A stretch of DNA of 52,500 nucleotides from Acidobacteriota bacterium (lineage in GTDB: Bacteria > Acidobacteriota > Blastocatellia > RBC074), in contig JAHBSF010000011.1 of NCBI GenBank assembly GCA_019639255.1, positions 1 to 52,500 of the forward strand, in the 5' to 3' direction. Positions 9,424 through 16,923 of the stretch are shown piece after piece (position 1 is the first letter of the stretch; every line of letters begins with the position of its first letter). The translations under genes were made by a program, and so were the position numbers. Under the pieces are notes generated by a model, which was not told where the DNA came from, did no database searches, and saw only the letters and a list, made by a program, of their open reading frames with translations.

Positions 9424-9513
9424 CGGAACAAACGAAATGAAACGAAAATTACGCAAAATCTGAATATTTCCGCAGTTTCCGTCTTATTTCGTTTGTTCCG
9501 TTATCTCTCTCTT
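9411..9513. repeat. Palindromic repeat between convergent genes, full copy
   Basis: The outer arms 9411-9438 and 9486-9513 are perfectly complementary over 28 nt. The outer part is AAGAGAGAGATAACGG. The interior pairs less well. It lies between the convergent Gfo/Idh and acyl-CoA dehydrogenase genes and contains or touches both stop codons, so it may act as a bidirectional terminator. Confidence 0.9.
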
Positions 9514-10687
9514 AATAACTCTTCGGTAAACCGAGCACGCGTTCGGCTACGATGTTGCGCTGGATTTCGCTCGTACCGGCTTCGATCGTATTGCCGCGCG
9601 CCCTGAGATAACCGTAAGCCCAGCGCCCTTCATCGAAGTCCCACAACTGTCCGTAAGGACCCAATACTTCCTGCGCCGTCTGCTGCAGGCGCTGATTCAT
9701 CTCGCTCCAGTAAATTTTCAGTATCGACCCTTCCGGCCCCGGCACGTGCGAATTCGCCATGCGCGACAGCGCCCGCGTATTGGTCAACCTGAACACTTCG
9801 AGTTCCAGAAACGCCTGAGCGAGTTTTTGCCTCACCACCGGATCGCTGCTCGCCGGTTTGCCGCCGCGTTTGAGTTCGCGCGAGCGCGCAATGAGCGCAT
9901 CCAGATTGCGCTTGAACTGAACGTATGTGCCGGTGCCGAGATGCGCGCGCTCGTTCATCAACGTGGCGATCGCCGTATGCCATCCCCGGTTGACCTCGCC
10001 TAGCACGTTCGCCGCCGGCACGCGGACGTTGCTGAAAAACACTTCGTTAAAACCCGAATCGCCCGTGATCTGTTTGAGCGGGCGAACCACTACGCCCTCG
10101 CTGCGCATATCTACAAGAAGCGCCGTGATGCCCTTGTGTTTGGCCGCGTTCGCGTCGGTGCGCACAAGCAGCAGACACCAGTCCGAGGCGTGCGCAAGAC
10201 TGGTCCATATCTTCTGCCCGTTGACGACGAAATGATCGCCGTCGAGCACGGCCTTTGTGCCGAGCGCGGCTACGTCGCTGCCCGCATTCGGTTCCGAAAA
10301 TCCCTGACACCAGATTTCTTCGGCAGACAGGATTTTGGGCAAAAACCGCTGCTTCTGCTCGGCAGTGCCTACGGCGATTATCGTCGGGCCTATGAGCGAC
10401 AATCCGAGTACATTGATCAGCGGCGGAGCCTCTGCGCGCGCCCATTCCTCCTGAAAGATCGACTGCTCGATCAGCGCAGCGCCGCGCCCGCCGTATTCCT
10501 TCGGCCACGACAGTCCGGCCCAGCCGCCGTCGTATACGCGGCGCTGCCAGGCGCGCAGGTAGGCGAAATACTCGCCCTTTTCTTCCTCGTTTTTGTTGCC
10601 CTCGAACGGCGGCGGCGCGTTTGCCGCAAGCCAGGCGCGCAGATCATCGCGAAATTGGGTTTCGCTCGGCGTCAGATTCAAATCCAT
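9512..10687 (-). CDS. Acyl-CoA dehydrogenase
   Basis: This 391-residue flavoprotein has the full ACAD layout. The N-terminal helical domain begins MDLNLTPSETQFRDDLRAWL. The middle FAD-binding part has WCQGFSEPNAGSDVA and the middle beta domain has GQKIWTSLAHASDW. The C-terminal part ends GTSEIQRNIVAERVLG. The family catalyses alpha,beta-dehydrogenation of acyl-CoA thioesters, passing electrons to ETF. Chain-length specificity cannot be read here. It is the last gene of a four-gene minus-strand operon with ETF and a membrane Fe-S oxidoreductase, starting 1 nt after the latter's stop codon. Its ribosome site (GGGAG, 6 nt from ATG) lies just beyond a half repeat element. Confidence 0.92.
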   Translation of the reverse strand: MDLNLTPSETQFRDDLRAWLAANAPPPFEGNKNEEEKGEYFAYLRAWQRRVYDGGWAGLSWPKEYGGRGAALIEQSIFQEEWARAEAPPLINVLGLSLIGPTIIAVGTAEQKQRFLPKILSAEEIWCQGFSEPNAGSDVAALGTKAVLDGDHFVVNGQKIWTSLAHASDWCLLLVRTDANAAKHKGITALLVDMRSEGVVVRPLKQITGDSGFNEVFFSNVRVPAANVLGEVNRGWHTAIATLMNERAHLGTGTYVQFKRNLDALIARSRELKRGGKPASSDPVVRQKLAQAFLELEVFRLTNTRALSRMANSHVPGPEGSILKIYWSEMNQRLQQTAQEVLGPYGQLWDFDEGRWAYGYLRARGNTIEAGTSEIQRNIVAERVLGLPKSY

Positions 10688-10688
10688 C

Positions 10689-12770
10689 TCAGTCTCCCGG
10701 TTTCTTTCCGTTTGTTCCGTAATCTTTCGTTTGTTCCGTATTCTCGCTGTTCATCGATTGCCACAGGATCTCCGCGACATCCATAACGCGCACGTCGCGC
10801 TCGCCCCGGCGCGCGTTTACGCCGTCTTCGAGCATAGTCAGACAAAACGGACAACCTACGGCGACGAGATCCGCCCCCGTAGCCAGTATCTGCCGCGCGC
10901 GCTCCTGATTTACGCGCTTGTCCTTCGGCTCCTCGATGAAGCTCATTCCGCCGCCGCCGCCGCAACAGAAACTCGTCGCGCGCGACTGCTCCATTTCCAC
11001 CACTCCGCGACGCGATGCTATCTGCACGAGTTTGCGCGGCGCGTCGAATACGCCGTTGTGCCGCCCCAGATAACACGGATCGTGAAACGTGATCGAACGC
11101 TCATCCGCCGTCACGGGCCGTATACGCCCCTCATCGACGAGACGAGCCAGATACTCGCTGTGATGATATACCTCGTAGCTGCCGCCGAACTGCGGATACT
11201 CGTTGCGAAAAGTATTGAAACAGTGCGGGCACGAAGTAACTATTTTCTTCACGCCATAGTTGTTCAGGCGTTCGGCGTTTTCCTTTGCGAGCATCTCGAA
11301 GAGGAATTCGTTGCCGATGCGCCGCGCGGGATCGCCCGTGCATTTTTCCTCGCGCCCGAGAATGGCGAATCTGACGCCCGCTTTTTCAAGCAACTGCGCC
11401 GTCGCCCGGACGACCTTCTGATTGCGCTCGATCAATGCGCCGCCGCAGCCCACCCACAGCAGCACTTCCGCATCGCGCGCCTCATTTATGGTTTTGACGT
11501 TCAGGCCGTCGGCCCAGTCCACGCGGCTTGCCGTCGCGCCGCGGAACGGGTGCCCGCGCGATTCAAGCGAGGTGACTGCTTCCTGCATCGTATCGGGAAA
11601 GTCGGCTTCCTCCATCACCAGATAGCGCCGCAGATCTACGATCTTCGGCATCTGCTCTATGAATACCGGGCACGCCTCGACGCAGGCCGCACACGTGGTA
11701 CAAGCCCAGAGCGATTCGGGCGATGCGCTCTCTACGACGCCCACAATCGGCAGGTCGAATACGTCTTCCGATGCGCCTCCATCGGCTCCGTTTGCATTGC
11801 GTTTAATCGGTGCACGATGCAGCAGCGCGCGCAGATCCAGTATCAGATCGCGCGGCGAAAGCGTCTTGCCGACCGTATTCGCCGGGCAGACCGACGTGCA
11901 GCGCCCGCATTCGGTGCAGGCGTCGAAATCCGCCAGATCCTTCCACGTAAAACCCGAAAGCGCCTTGACGCCCAGGACTTCGGCTTTTTCAAAGTCGATC
12001 GGCCGCAACGCCGCGCCTATCGGTTCAAGCGATGCGGTATAGATGTTGAGCGGTCCGAATACGACGTGCGCCATCTTCGTATACGGCGCCCAGGCAATGA
12101 ACCCGAATACCAACGCCGCGTGCGTCCACCAGCCGATCAGGTGAGCGGTCCGCATCGCGCCCTCGCTCATAACACTCGATGATATTTGTGCGACCATATA
12201 GCCGAGCGGCGACCAGCTTCCCCACGGGTCCCGCGTAGCGGCGATGCGCCAGCCCTCGATGAGAAAACCCGTCACCGCGATGGCGAAGATCGCGGTCAAT
12301 ATCCATAGCGCTTCGTCGGTATAAACCAGTTTTTTCGGTTTGACGAACAGACGCCGCACGGCCGCAATCAGGACTCCGACCAGCACCAGAGCCCCGAATA
12401 CATCTACGATGAATGACTGGAAATAAAGATAAAACGCGCCGCGCATGACGGGTATGCCGAAGTCGTGTTCGATGAGCACAACCGTCGTTGCGATCGTGAG
12501 GATGATAAACCCGGTGTAGATGAAGGTATGAAAGATCGCCGCCTGGCGTTCGCGCACCGTGCGGCCCTGCGCTGCGGCGTGTCGCAGCAGCAGGCGCAGA
12601 CGCTCCGCCGGACGATCGAAACGCACAGCCTCGCGCCCGCGCCGCCAGCGGGCGATGCGAATATACAACCCGTAGGCGGCGACGCCCGCCGAGACTGCGA
12701 ACATCAGATACATCAGCCATACGTTGCCGATGTTCCAGAGAACCTCGCGTGTCGCCTCGGAGTGATCCAT
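10689..12770 (-). CDS. Membrane Fe-S oxidoreductase, ETF:menaquinone oxidoreductase-like (EMO)
   Basis: This 693-residue protein combines several domains. An N-terminal NarI-like membrane part of several helices spans about residues 10-240. A 4Fe-4S ferredoxin-like pair follows (CTECGRCTSVCP, then CTTCAACVEACP). Two CCG domains of heterodisulfide-reductase type come last (TSCPHCFNTF, HDPCYLGRHNG, SFCCGGGGGMSF and VGCPFCLTMLEDG). Proteins of this architecture next to etfBA have been described as membrane ETF:(mena)quinone oxidoreductases that drain electrons from acyl-CoA dehydrogenases. The operon context fits exactly: etfB, etfA, this gene, then acyl-CoA dehydrogenase. The last 19 or so residues (from SENTEQTKDYG) are encoded by a half copy of the palindromic repeat, so the original C-terminus was probably shorter. 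Confidence 0.85.
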   Translation of the reverse strand: MDHSEATREVLWNIGNVWLMYLMFAVSAGVAAYGLYIRIARWRRGREAVRFDRPAERLRLLLRHAAAQGRTVRERQAAIFHTFIYTGFIILTIATTVVLIEHDFGIPVMRGAFYLYFQSFIVDVFGALVLVGVLIAAVRRLFVKPKKLVYTDEALWILTAIFAIAVTGFLIEGWRIAATRDPWGSWSPLGYMVAQISSSVMSEGAMRTAHLIGWWTHAALVFGFIAWAPYTKMAHVVFGPLNIYTASLEPIGAALRPIDFEKAEVLGVKALSGFTWKDLADFDACTECGRCTSVCPANTVGKTLSPRDLILDLRALLHRAPIKRNANGADGGASEDVFDLPIVGVVESASPESLWACTTCAACVEACPVFIEQMPKIVDLRRYLVMEEADFPDTMQEAVTSLESRGHPFRGATASRVDWADGLNVKTINEARDAEVLLWVGCGGALIERNQKVVRATAQLLEKAGVRFAILGREEKCTGDPARRIGNEFLFEMLAKENAERLNNYGVKKIVTSCPHCFNTFRNEYPQFGGSYEVYHHSEYLARLVDEGRIRPVTADERSITFHDPCYLGRHNGVFDAPRKLVQIASRRGVVEMEQSRATSFCCGGGGGMSFIEEPKDKRVNQERARQILATGADLVAVGCPFCLTMLEDGVNARRGERDVRVMDVAEILWQSMNSENTEQTKDYGTNGKKPGD
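10701..10746. repeat. Half copy of palindromic repeat, translated as protein tail
   Basis: Two tandem units, TTCCGTTTGTTCCGTAAT and CTTTCGTTTGTTCCGTATT, with no opposing arm. It lies inside the 3' end of the Fe-S oxidoreductase frame, inside an operon, and is translated in frame. Confidence 0.7.
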
Positions 12771-12776
12771 GCGGTT

Positions 12777-13748
12777 TTATTTTTTCTGCGCGGCAAGCTG
12801 CGTGCGGAGCAACGGGATGACCTTGCGGTAATCCTCCACGATGCCGAAGCTGCAGTGCTTGAATATCGGCGCATCCGGATCGATATTGATCGCGGCTATG
12901 ACTTTAGCGTCCGAAATGCCCGCCAGATGCTGGCTCGCGCCGTGAATCGCTACGGCGAGATACAGGCCCGGTGCAACTTTCTTTCCCGTCTGTCCGACCT
13001 GCCACGAGGGCGGCGCCCAACCGGCGTCGCAGGCCGCGCGCGATGCAGCCAACTGCCCGCCTATGAGCGAGGCTACCTCGCCCAGATCCCTGAACGGCTC
13101 CGGACCTCCCAATCCGCGACCGCCGGAAACAATGACGCGCGCGTCTTCAAGACGAGACTCGCCTGCGTCTTCGACCGCTCTTTCAATGATGCGCGGCCCG
13201 CCTGCGGAAGCAACATCGACTGCCAGTCTCGTCACCGTTGCTCCGGACGGATCGCGAGCTTCGGCCGGAGCAAATGCGCGCGCGCGCAACCAGACTACGG
13301 CGGGAGATTGCAGCAGTTCGATTACGGCGACGGCCTTGCCTCCGTAAACCGGGCGCCGTGCGCGAATCCTCCCGTCATCGACCGCAAGTTCAACGGCGTC
13401 GCCCGTGGCCGAGCCGCCGAGCCGGTGCGCGAGGCGCGGGGCAAGTTCCTGACTGTAGGCGTCGTTGCCGAGCAGTATGGCGCGCGGCGAGATCATACGC
13501 GAGATTTGTACGAGCGCCGCGAGGCAGGCTTCGGGCTGGTATTCGGCGAGCGCCGGATCGTCGGCGATCAGGACTGCGTCGGCGACGGCCGCGGATGCGC
13601 GCATCAACGCTTCGTTGGAAGCGCCGACGAGCACGGCGTGCACCCGTCCGCCGAGAGAGTCTGCGAGATTGCGGGCTGCGCCGAGCGCGCCCTCCGTTGC
13701 GCGATCCGGCCCCGATGAAGAAAAGAGAAATACGACTACATCACTCAT
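12777..13748 (-). CDS. etfA: Electron transfer flavoprotein alpha subunit
   Basis: This is a 323-residue protein. The C-terminal FAD-binding domain is unmistakable: VSGGRGLGGPEPF, then WQVGQTGKKVAPGLYLAVAI and GASQHLAGISDAKVIAAIN, ending IVEDYRKVIPLL. The N-terminal domain is less conserved, as usual. With EtfB it carries electrons from acyl-CoA dehydrogenases to a membrane oxidoreductase. It starts 10 nt after etfB and stops 6 nt before the Fe-S oxidoreductase gene. No strong Shine-Dalgarno is visible, so translational coupling is likely. Confidence 0.95.
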   Translation of the reverse strand: MSDVVVFLFSSSGPDRATEGALGAARNLADSLGGRVHAVLVGASNEALMRASAAVADAVLIADDPALAEYQPEACLAALVQISRMISPRAILLGNDAYSQELAPRLAHRLGGSATGDAVELAVDDGRIRARRPVYGGKAVAVIELLQSPAVVWLRARAFAPAEARDPSGATVTRLAVDVASAGGPRIIERAVEDAGESRLEDARVIVSGGRGLGGPEPFRDLGEVASLIGGQLAASRAACDAGWAPPSWQVGQTGKKVAPGLYLAVAIHGASQHLAGISDAKVIAAINIDPDAPIFKHCSFGIVEDYRKVIPLLRTQLAAQKK

Positions 13749-13758
13749 ATTTGGTCAA

Positions 13759-14574
13759 TTACATTGCGCGCGTCACCTGAAGTATACGCGCGGCAAGATC
13801 GGATACTTTATCTTCCAGCGAGTCGCCCGAAACCAGTTCGCATTTCGTTTCCCTGACCGGGATCGAGAGATCGACTACACGGTAATAATCGCCGCCCGCG
13901 CGCACGGCAGCGGCGTCGATCCCGAGTTCGTCGAGCGTCCATTTGGCGAGCGGCTGACGGTAGGACATCATAACGTCCCGCGTTTTCGGAATGCGCGGCA
14001 CGTTGTGTTCGTCATTGGTGACGGTGACGACGAGCGGAGTCGGCGCCGCTACGCGCTCCCACCCCGTATCGGTCTGCCGCTTCAAATGCAATTTCAAATG
14101 CGATTCCCCGTCTGCGACTTCGATCGCGTCTACGAAAGAAACCGACGCAACGCCGAGTTCTTCGGCAAGCAATCCGCCCGTTTGTCCTGCGCCCCAGTCG
14201 CCCGATTCGCGTCCGAGCATAACGAGATCGAAAGCGCCGATCTTCCGAATGGCCGCAGCCAGCACGCGCGCAACGGCCATCGGATCGGGATGCACGTTTC
14301 CGTCATTGACGACGAGCACCGCATCGTCGGCCTTCATTGCAAGCGCTTTGCGCAGCGAGTCCTCGGCCGAAGGCGCGCCGAAGGCGAGCACGGTGATTTT
14401 GCCGCCTGCGCGCTCGCGCAACTGCAATGCGGTTTCGAGAGCGTTTTCGCAAAAGATGTTGGTAACGAGACTCGCCGAGCCCTGCACCGCCGCGCGCAAC
14501 TCGGGGTCGATGCGAAAGTCCCGCACCGGAATCAGAGGATCGAGTATTTGTTTGAGACAGACAATTATATTCAC
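13759..14574 (-). CDS. etfB: Electron transfer flavoprotein beta subunit
   Basis: I chose GTG 14574, which gives 271 residues starting with the conserved NIIVCLKQILDP. The open frame extends back to 14676, but those 34 residues do not resemble EtfB. Visible family parts include VRDFRIDPELRAAV, FDLVMLGRESGDWGAGQTGGLLAEELG (two family blocks joined here) and FVDAIEVADGE. EtfB binds AMP and supplies the docking surface for partner dehydrogenases. It is first in the operon etfB-etfA-Fe-S oxidoreductase-acyl-CoA dehydrogenase. A degenerate repeat arm lies upstream. Confidence 0.93.
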   Translation of the reverse strand: MNIIVCLKQILDPLIPVRDFRIDPELRAAVQGSASLVTNIFCENALETALQLRERAGGKITVLAFGAPSAEDSLRKALAMKADDAVLVVNDGNVHPDPMAVARVLAAAIRKIGAFDLVMLGRESGDWGAGQTGGLLAEELGVASVSFVDAIEVADGESHLKLHLKRQTDTGWERVAAPTPLVVTVTNDEHNVPRIPKTRDVMMSYRQPLAKWTLDELGIDAAAVRAGGDYYRVVDLSIPVRETKCELVSGDSLEDKVSDLAARILQVTRAM

Positions 14575-14691
14575 AACATCATTTCCATTGATCGGGAGAG
14601 CCTGAGAATTAGCCTGGCGCAGCTTCGCGGGGTGCAGTAACCGACCGTTCGGGAGATTAGCCGCCGCAACGCGCAACTGTCAAGAACAGAA

Positions 14692-14722
14692 ACCGCGGAA
14701 CACACGGAATATACGGAAAGGA
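14692..14722. repeat. Degenerate half copy of palindromic repeat
   Basis: CCGCGGAACACACGGAATAT with following TACGGAAAGG resembles the inner arm units. There is no second arm. It lies between etfB and a GNAT gene, both on the minus strand. Confidence 0.4.
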
Positions 14723-14734
14723 TGGAAGTTGCGC

Positions 14735-15247
14735 TTATCGGACTATGGCGTAGATGACCTGGTCTATGATGCGGCCGTCTTTTGTGACGCTTTTGCGCAG
14801 GCGGCCCTCGAACTGATAGCCGGCTTTTTCAAGCACGCGCATCGATGCGGGATTCCATTCGTAGACGAATGCGAAAATGCGGCAGAGGTCGAAGCTCTCA
14901 AACGCCCAGTCGGTCACGGCGCAAACGGCTTCGGTGACTATGCCCCGCCCCCAGTAATCTTCTCCAAGCCAGTAACCGATTTCGGCCGAGCGCCAGTGCA
15001 CGTCGTCCTGCAGCAGTATGCCTATGCCGCCTACGGCCTCACCGTCCACGACGATCGCAAAATTGGTGATGATCTCGGCCGAACCGGCCGCCTGCACCCA
15101 GAAGCGCGCATCCTCCATCGTGTATGGATAGGGGAAACGATCGCGCACATTGAGCCATATGCGACGGTTGCTGGCGTGTTGAACAAGCGACGGTTCATCG
15201 CCGGAACGCCATCGACGCAGCAACGAATTTTTCAGTCGGAGTTCCAT
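14735..15247 (-). CDS. GNAT family N-acetyltransferase (RimJ/RimL-like)
   Basis: This 170-residue protein matches the GNAT RimJ/RimL/SpeG-type group. It has LRRWRSGDEPSLVQHASN at the N-terminus, the strand EIGYWLGEDYWGRGIVTEAV that forms the acetyl-CoA pyrophosphate loop (R/Q-x-x-G-x-G/A type, here WGRGIVTEA), and ASMRVLEKAGYQFEGRLRKS near the end. Such enzymes acetylate ribosomal protein N-termini, polyamines or antibiotics; the substrate here is unknown. No clear Shine-Dalgarno precedes ATG 15247. Upstream on the same strand lies an RNA region with promoter, short ORF and terminator, which could be its attenuating leader. Confidence 0.85.
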   Translation of the reverse strand: MELRLKNSLLRRWRSGDEPSLVQHASNRRIWLNVRDRFPYPYTMEDARFWVQAAGSAEIITNFAIVVDGEAVGGIGILLQDDVHWRSAEIGYWLGEDYWGRGIVTEAVCAVTDWAFESFDLCRIFAFVYEWNPASMRVLEKAGYQFEGRLRKSVTKDGRIIDQVIYAIVR

Positions 15248-15291
15248 AGCGGAGGGAAATCGAACGGCTGCGCCAAGTAGCCGGAAAAGGA

Positions 15292-15319
15292 AAAACCCCG
15301 ATCACGGGACCGGGGTTTT
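15292..15319 (-). terminator. Intrinsic terminator of the putative RNA
   Basis: The arms AAAACCCCG and CGGGGTTTT pair over 9 bp around a 10-nt loop, and on the minus strand they are followed by TTTTTCC-type sequence. It separates the RNA region from the GNAT gene. Confidence 0.75.
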
Positions 15320-15393
15320 CGGTGAGCTGTTGGGTCTGACTGCACGGCCTCGCTGTGCGTCAACTTCCTAAAAGCTTCACGCAAGACTGGCCG

Positions 15394-15429
15394 TTAGGTC
15401 GCAGCCACCTCACTGTGTTCTAAACTCAT
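15394..15429 (-). CDS. Possible 11-residue leader peptide
   Basis: The ORF encodes MSLEHSEVAAT. It is preceded by AAAGGAGGTG (15441-15450), an essentially complete complement of the 16S rRNA 3' end, with 11 nt spacing. The stop codon lies at the base of the RNA's nested stems. A ribosome site this strong suggests real translation or ribosome binding. The peptide matches no family I know. Confidence 0.4.
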   Translation of the reverse strand: MSLEHSEVAAT

Positions 15430-15465
15430 ATGTCGCCGACCACCTCCTTTCCCAGTGTTGCGGGC

Positions 15466-15494
15466 ATATTAGCGGCCGACAGTTAATGTGTCAA
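15466..15494 (-). promoter_or_regulatory. Sigma70-type promoter for the putative RNA
   Basis: On the minus strand, TTGACA (15489-15494) and TAATAT (15466-15471) are separated by exactly 17 nt. This is the best consensus promoter in the window. Transcription should start near 15459. Confidence 0.75.
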
Positions 15495-15559
15495 CAAAAT
15501 TTTTCTACAGGTTGTGGCCCGCCGCCGGATGCAATCAATATGTGCGGGTTTCGGGAAGA

Positions 15560-15590
15560 GTAAAAAGAAGTGCTGAGCACTTCTTTTTAC
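15560..15590 (-). terminator. rpsT terminator, perfect 31-nt palindrome
   Basis: Arms of 15 nt (GTAAAAAGAAGTGCT and complement) flank a single central base. As RNA it forms a GC-containing stem followed by a U run, with an A tract upstream, so it could act in both directions. The rpsT stop codon (15587-15589) lies inside it. Confidence 0.8.
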
Positions 15591-15856
15591 TTCCCGCCGA
15601 TTGAATTGACGCGCAGCGTAAGGCGGGCCTTGTGGCGGGCCGCCGTATTGCGATGCAGCACGCCCTTCTGCACCGACTTGTCGATGACCGATACGGTCTG
15701 CGGCAGAAGCGTCTGCGCCTGCTCGGCGTCGCCCGATGCAATCGCCGTGCGCAGTCTCTTGATCGTAGAGCGCAGCCGGCTGCGGTGCGCGGTGTTTCTG
15801 GCGTTGCGATGCGCATTCTGCCGGTCGCGCTTCTCTGCTGACTTATGATTCGGCAT
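15587..15856 (-). CDS. rpsT: Small ribosomal subunit protein bS20
   Basis: This 89-residue basic protein begins MPNHKSAEKRDRQNAHRNARN and contains SRLRSTIKRLRTAI and KGVLHRNTAARHKARLTLRV, the standard bS20 helical hairpin signature. It binds 16S rRNA in the 30S body. ATG 15856 is preceded by AAGGT. It has its own promoter at 15934-15963 and terminator at 15560-15590, so it is monocistronic with a leader of about 70 nt. In E. coli S20 represses its own translation; the leader here could not be tested for that. Confidence 0.97.
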   Translation of the reverse strand: MPNHKSAEKRDRQNAHRNARNTAHRSRLRSTIKRLRTAIASGDAEQAQTLLPQTVSVIDKSVQKGVLHRNTAARHKARLTLRVNSIGGK

Positions 15857-15933
15857 ACCTTCTCGACTCTCCTTACAAACCCAACCTCATCAGAGGCGGC
15901 GATAAACTTTCCCCTGTTTACAACAAAGGGGGG

Positions 15934-15963
15934 AGTATATGAATCCGGTCGGGGGTCTGTCAA
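15934..15963 (-). promoter_or_regulatory. rpsT promoter
   Basis: TTGACA (15958-15963) and TATACT (15934-15939) on the minus strand with 18 nt spacing. Confidence 0.65.
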
Positions 15964-15994
15964 GGCGGCGGCGCGAGTGAATCGATCCCGCCGC

Positions 15995-16023
15995 TTGACA
16001 AGGATCGCGATGCCCGTTATGTT
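15995..16023 (+). promoter_or_regulatory. Promoter for the TPR-like membrane protein
   Basis: TTGACA (15995-16000) and TATGTT (16018-16023) with 17 nt spacing, divergent from the rpsT promoter. It lies about 47 nt upstream of the TTG start. Confidence 0.5.
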
Positions 16024-16069
16024 GACGTTTTCCTTCGGGAGCAGATTTTATCGTTTGGGAGTTACGATC

Positions 16070-16834
16070 TTGGCTAAAGGGCGAATATCCGCGCAACAAC
16101 TCAAGCACGATCCGTTGATGGCGCAGTATCTGACGACGCGCAGTTGGGTGCAGCAGCGCGGCCGGAAACTGCTAACCGGAATTGCGGCGGCGGCCGTCAT
16201 AATTGCCGTAGCGCTTATTGTATGGATGGTGATGTCGCGCCGCGAACGCGCGGCGGCCGAATCCCTGAGCGAAGCGTTCAAGATAAGCGCCGCTCTCGTT
16301 TCCAATCCCATCCCGCCCACCACCGAAGGTTACGTCTTCGCCACGGAGGAAGAAAAGAACCGGCGCGCCTTTGAGGCTTTCGAAAAAGCCGCGCGCGATT
16401 ATCCCTCTTATCACGGGGATCTGGCCCGCTATCAGGCCGCCGTTCATCAACTCACCTTCGATGCGCCGAAAGCCGAGGCTGCGCTCAAGGAGATTGCCGC
16501 AAGGGATTCGAACGTAGGCGCGCAGGCGCGGCTTGCGCTCGCGCAGCGCTTCGAGGCGCAGGGACAGCTCGAAGAAGCCGCGGATCTGTATCGACAACTC
16601 AAGGCCAAACCGGGCGAAGTTCCGCCGCTTGTTGTCGATATCCATCTCGCGCGCGTTTATGAGGCGCAGGGCAAAACCGGCGAGGCAATCGAGATTTACT
16701 TCAATGTAGCGAAGGAAGCGCGCACTGCCGGCGTCGGAACCACGGCCGTGACCCGCCTGACGATTCTCGATCCGGCGCGCCTCGAACAACTGCCCGCGCC
16801 CGAACCCACCAGTCCATTCGCCGGGTTCAGATAA
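16070..16834 (+). CDS. Membrane-anchored TPR-like protein (YfgM-like topology)
   Basis: I chose TTG 16070 because GGGAG lies 8 nt upstream and a promoter sits just before it; the open frame extends further back but covers promoter DNA. The 254-residue product has a basic cytoplasmic N-terminus, one transmembrane helix (LLTGIAAAAVIIAVALIVWMV at about residues 31-51) and a periplasmic helical part with tetratricopeptide-like pairs, for example QARLALAQRFEAQGQLEEAADLYR and LARVYEAQGKTGEAIEIYF. Such proteins (YfgM type) assist envelope protein assembly; the specific role here is unknown. The C-terminus is Pro-rich. Confidence 0.75.
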   Translation: MAKGRISAQQLKHDPLMAQYLTTRSWVQQRGRKLLTGIAAAAVIIAVALIVWMVMSRRERAAAESLSEAFKISAALVSNPIPPTTEGYVFATEEEKNRRAFEAFEKAARDYPSYHGDLARYQAAVHQLTFDAPKAEAALKEIAARDSNVGAQARLALAQRFEAQGQLEEAADLYRQLKAKPGEVPPLVVDIHLARVYEAQGKTGEAIEIYFNVAKEARTAGVGTTAVTRLTILDPARLEQLPAPEPTSPFAGFR

Positions 16835-16837
16835 AAA

Positions 16838-16914
16838 CAACAGATTAAGCGGAAACGACCGAAACGGCGCAGTCTTTCGGTTGATTGCGCCCGTTTGTTT
16901 CCGCTGTTTCTCCG
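16838..16914. repeat. Diverged copy of palindromic repeat
   Basis: AAGCGGAAACGACCGAAACGG and the downstream CCCGTTTGTTTCCGCTG form partly complementary arms with a GCGCA/TGCGC inner pairing. The consensus AGATAACGG outer end is missing. Confidence 0.5.
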
Positions 16915-16923
16915 ATTCGTGCG

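Larger units (their letters stand above)
15288..15459 (-). ncRNA. Putative structured RNA or attenuator leader, unassigned
   Basis: A strong promoter (15466-15494) and a terminator (15292-15319) delimit about 170 nt on the minus strand. Nested complementarities are visible: GTGAG with CTCAC as outer stem, CGGCC with GGCCG in the middle, and TGCGT with ACGCA inside. Near the 5' end is an almost perfect anti-Shine-Dalgarno complement followed by an 11-codon ORF. I cannot assign it to a known RNA class. It could be an independent small RNA or an attenuator leader for the GNAT gene 45 nt beyond the terminator. Confidence 0.55.
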
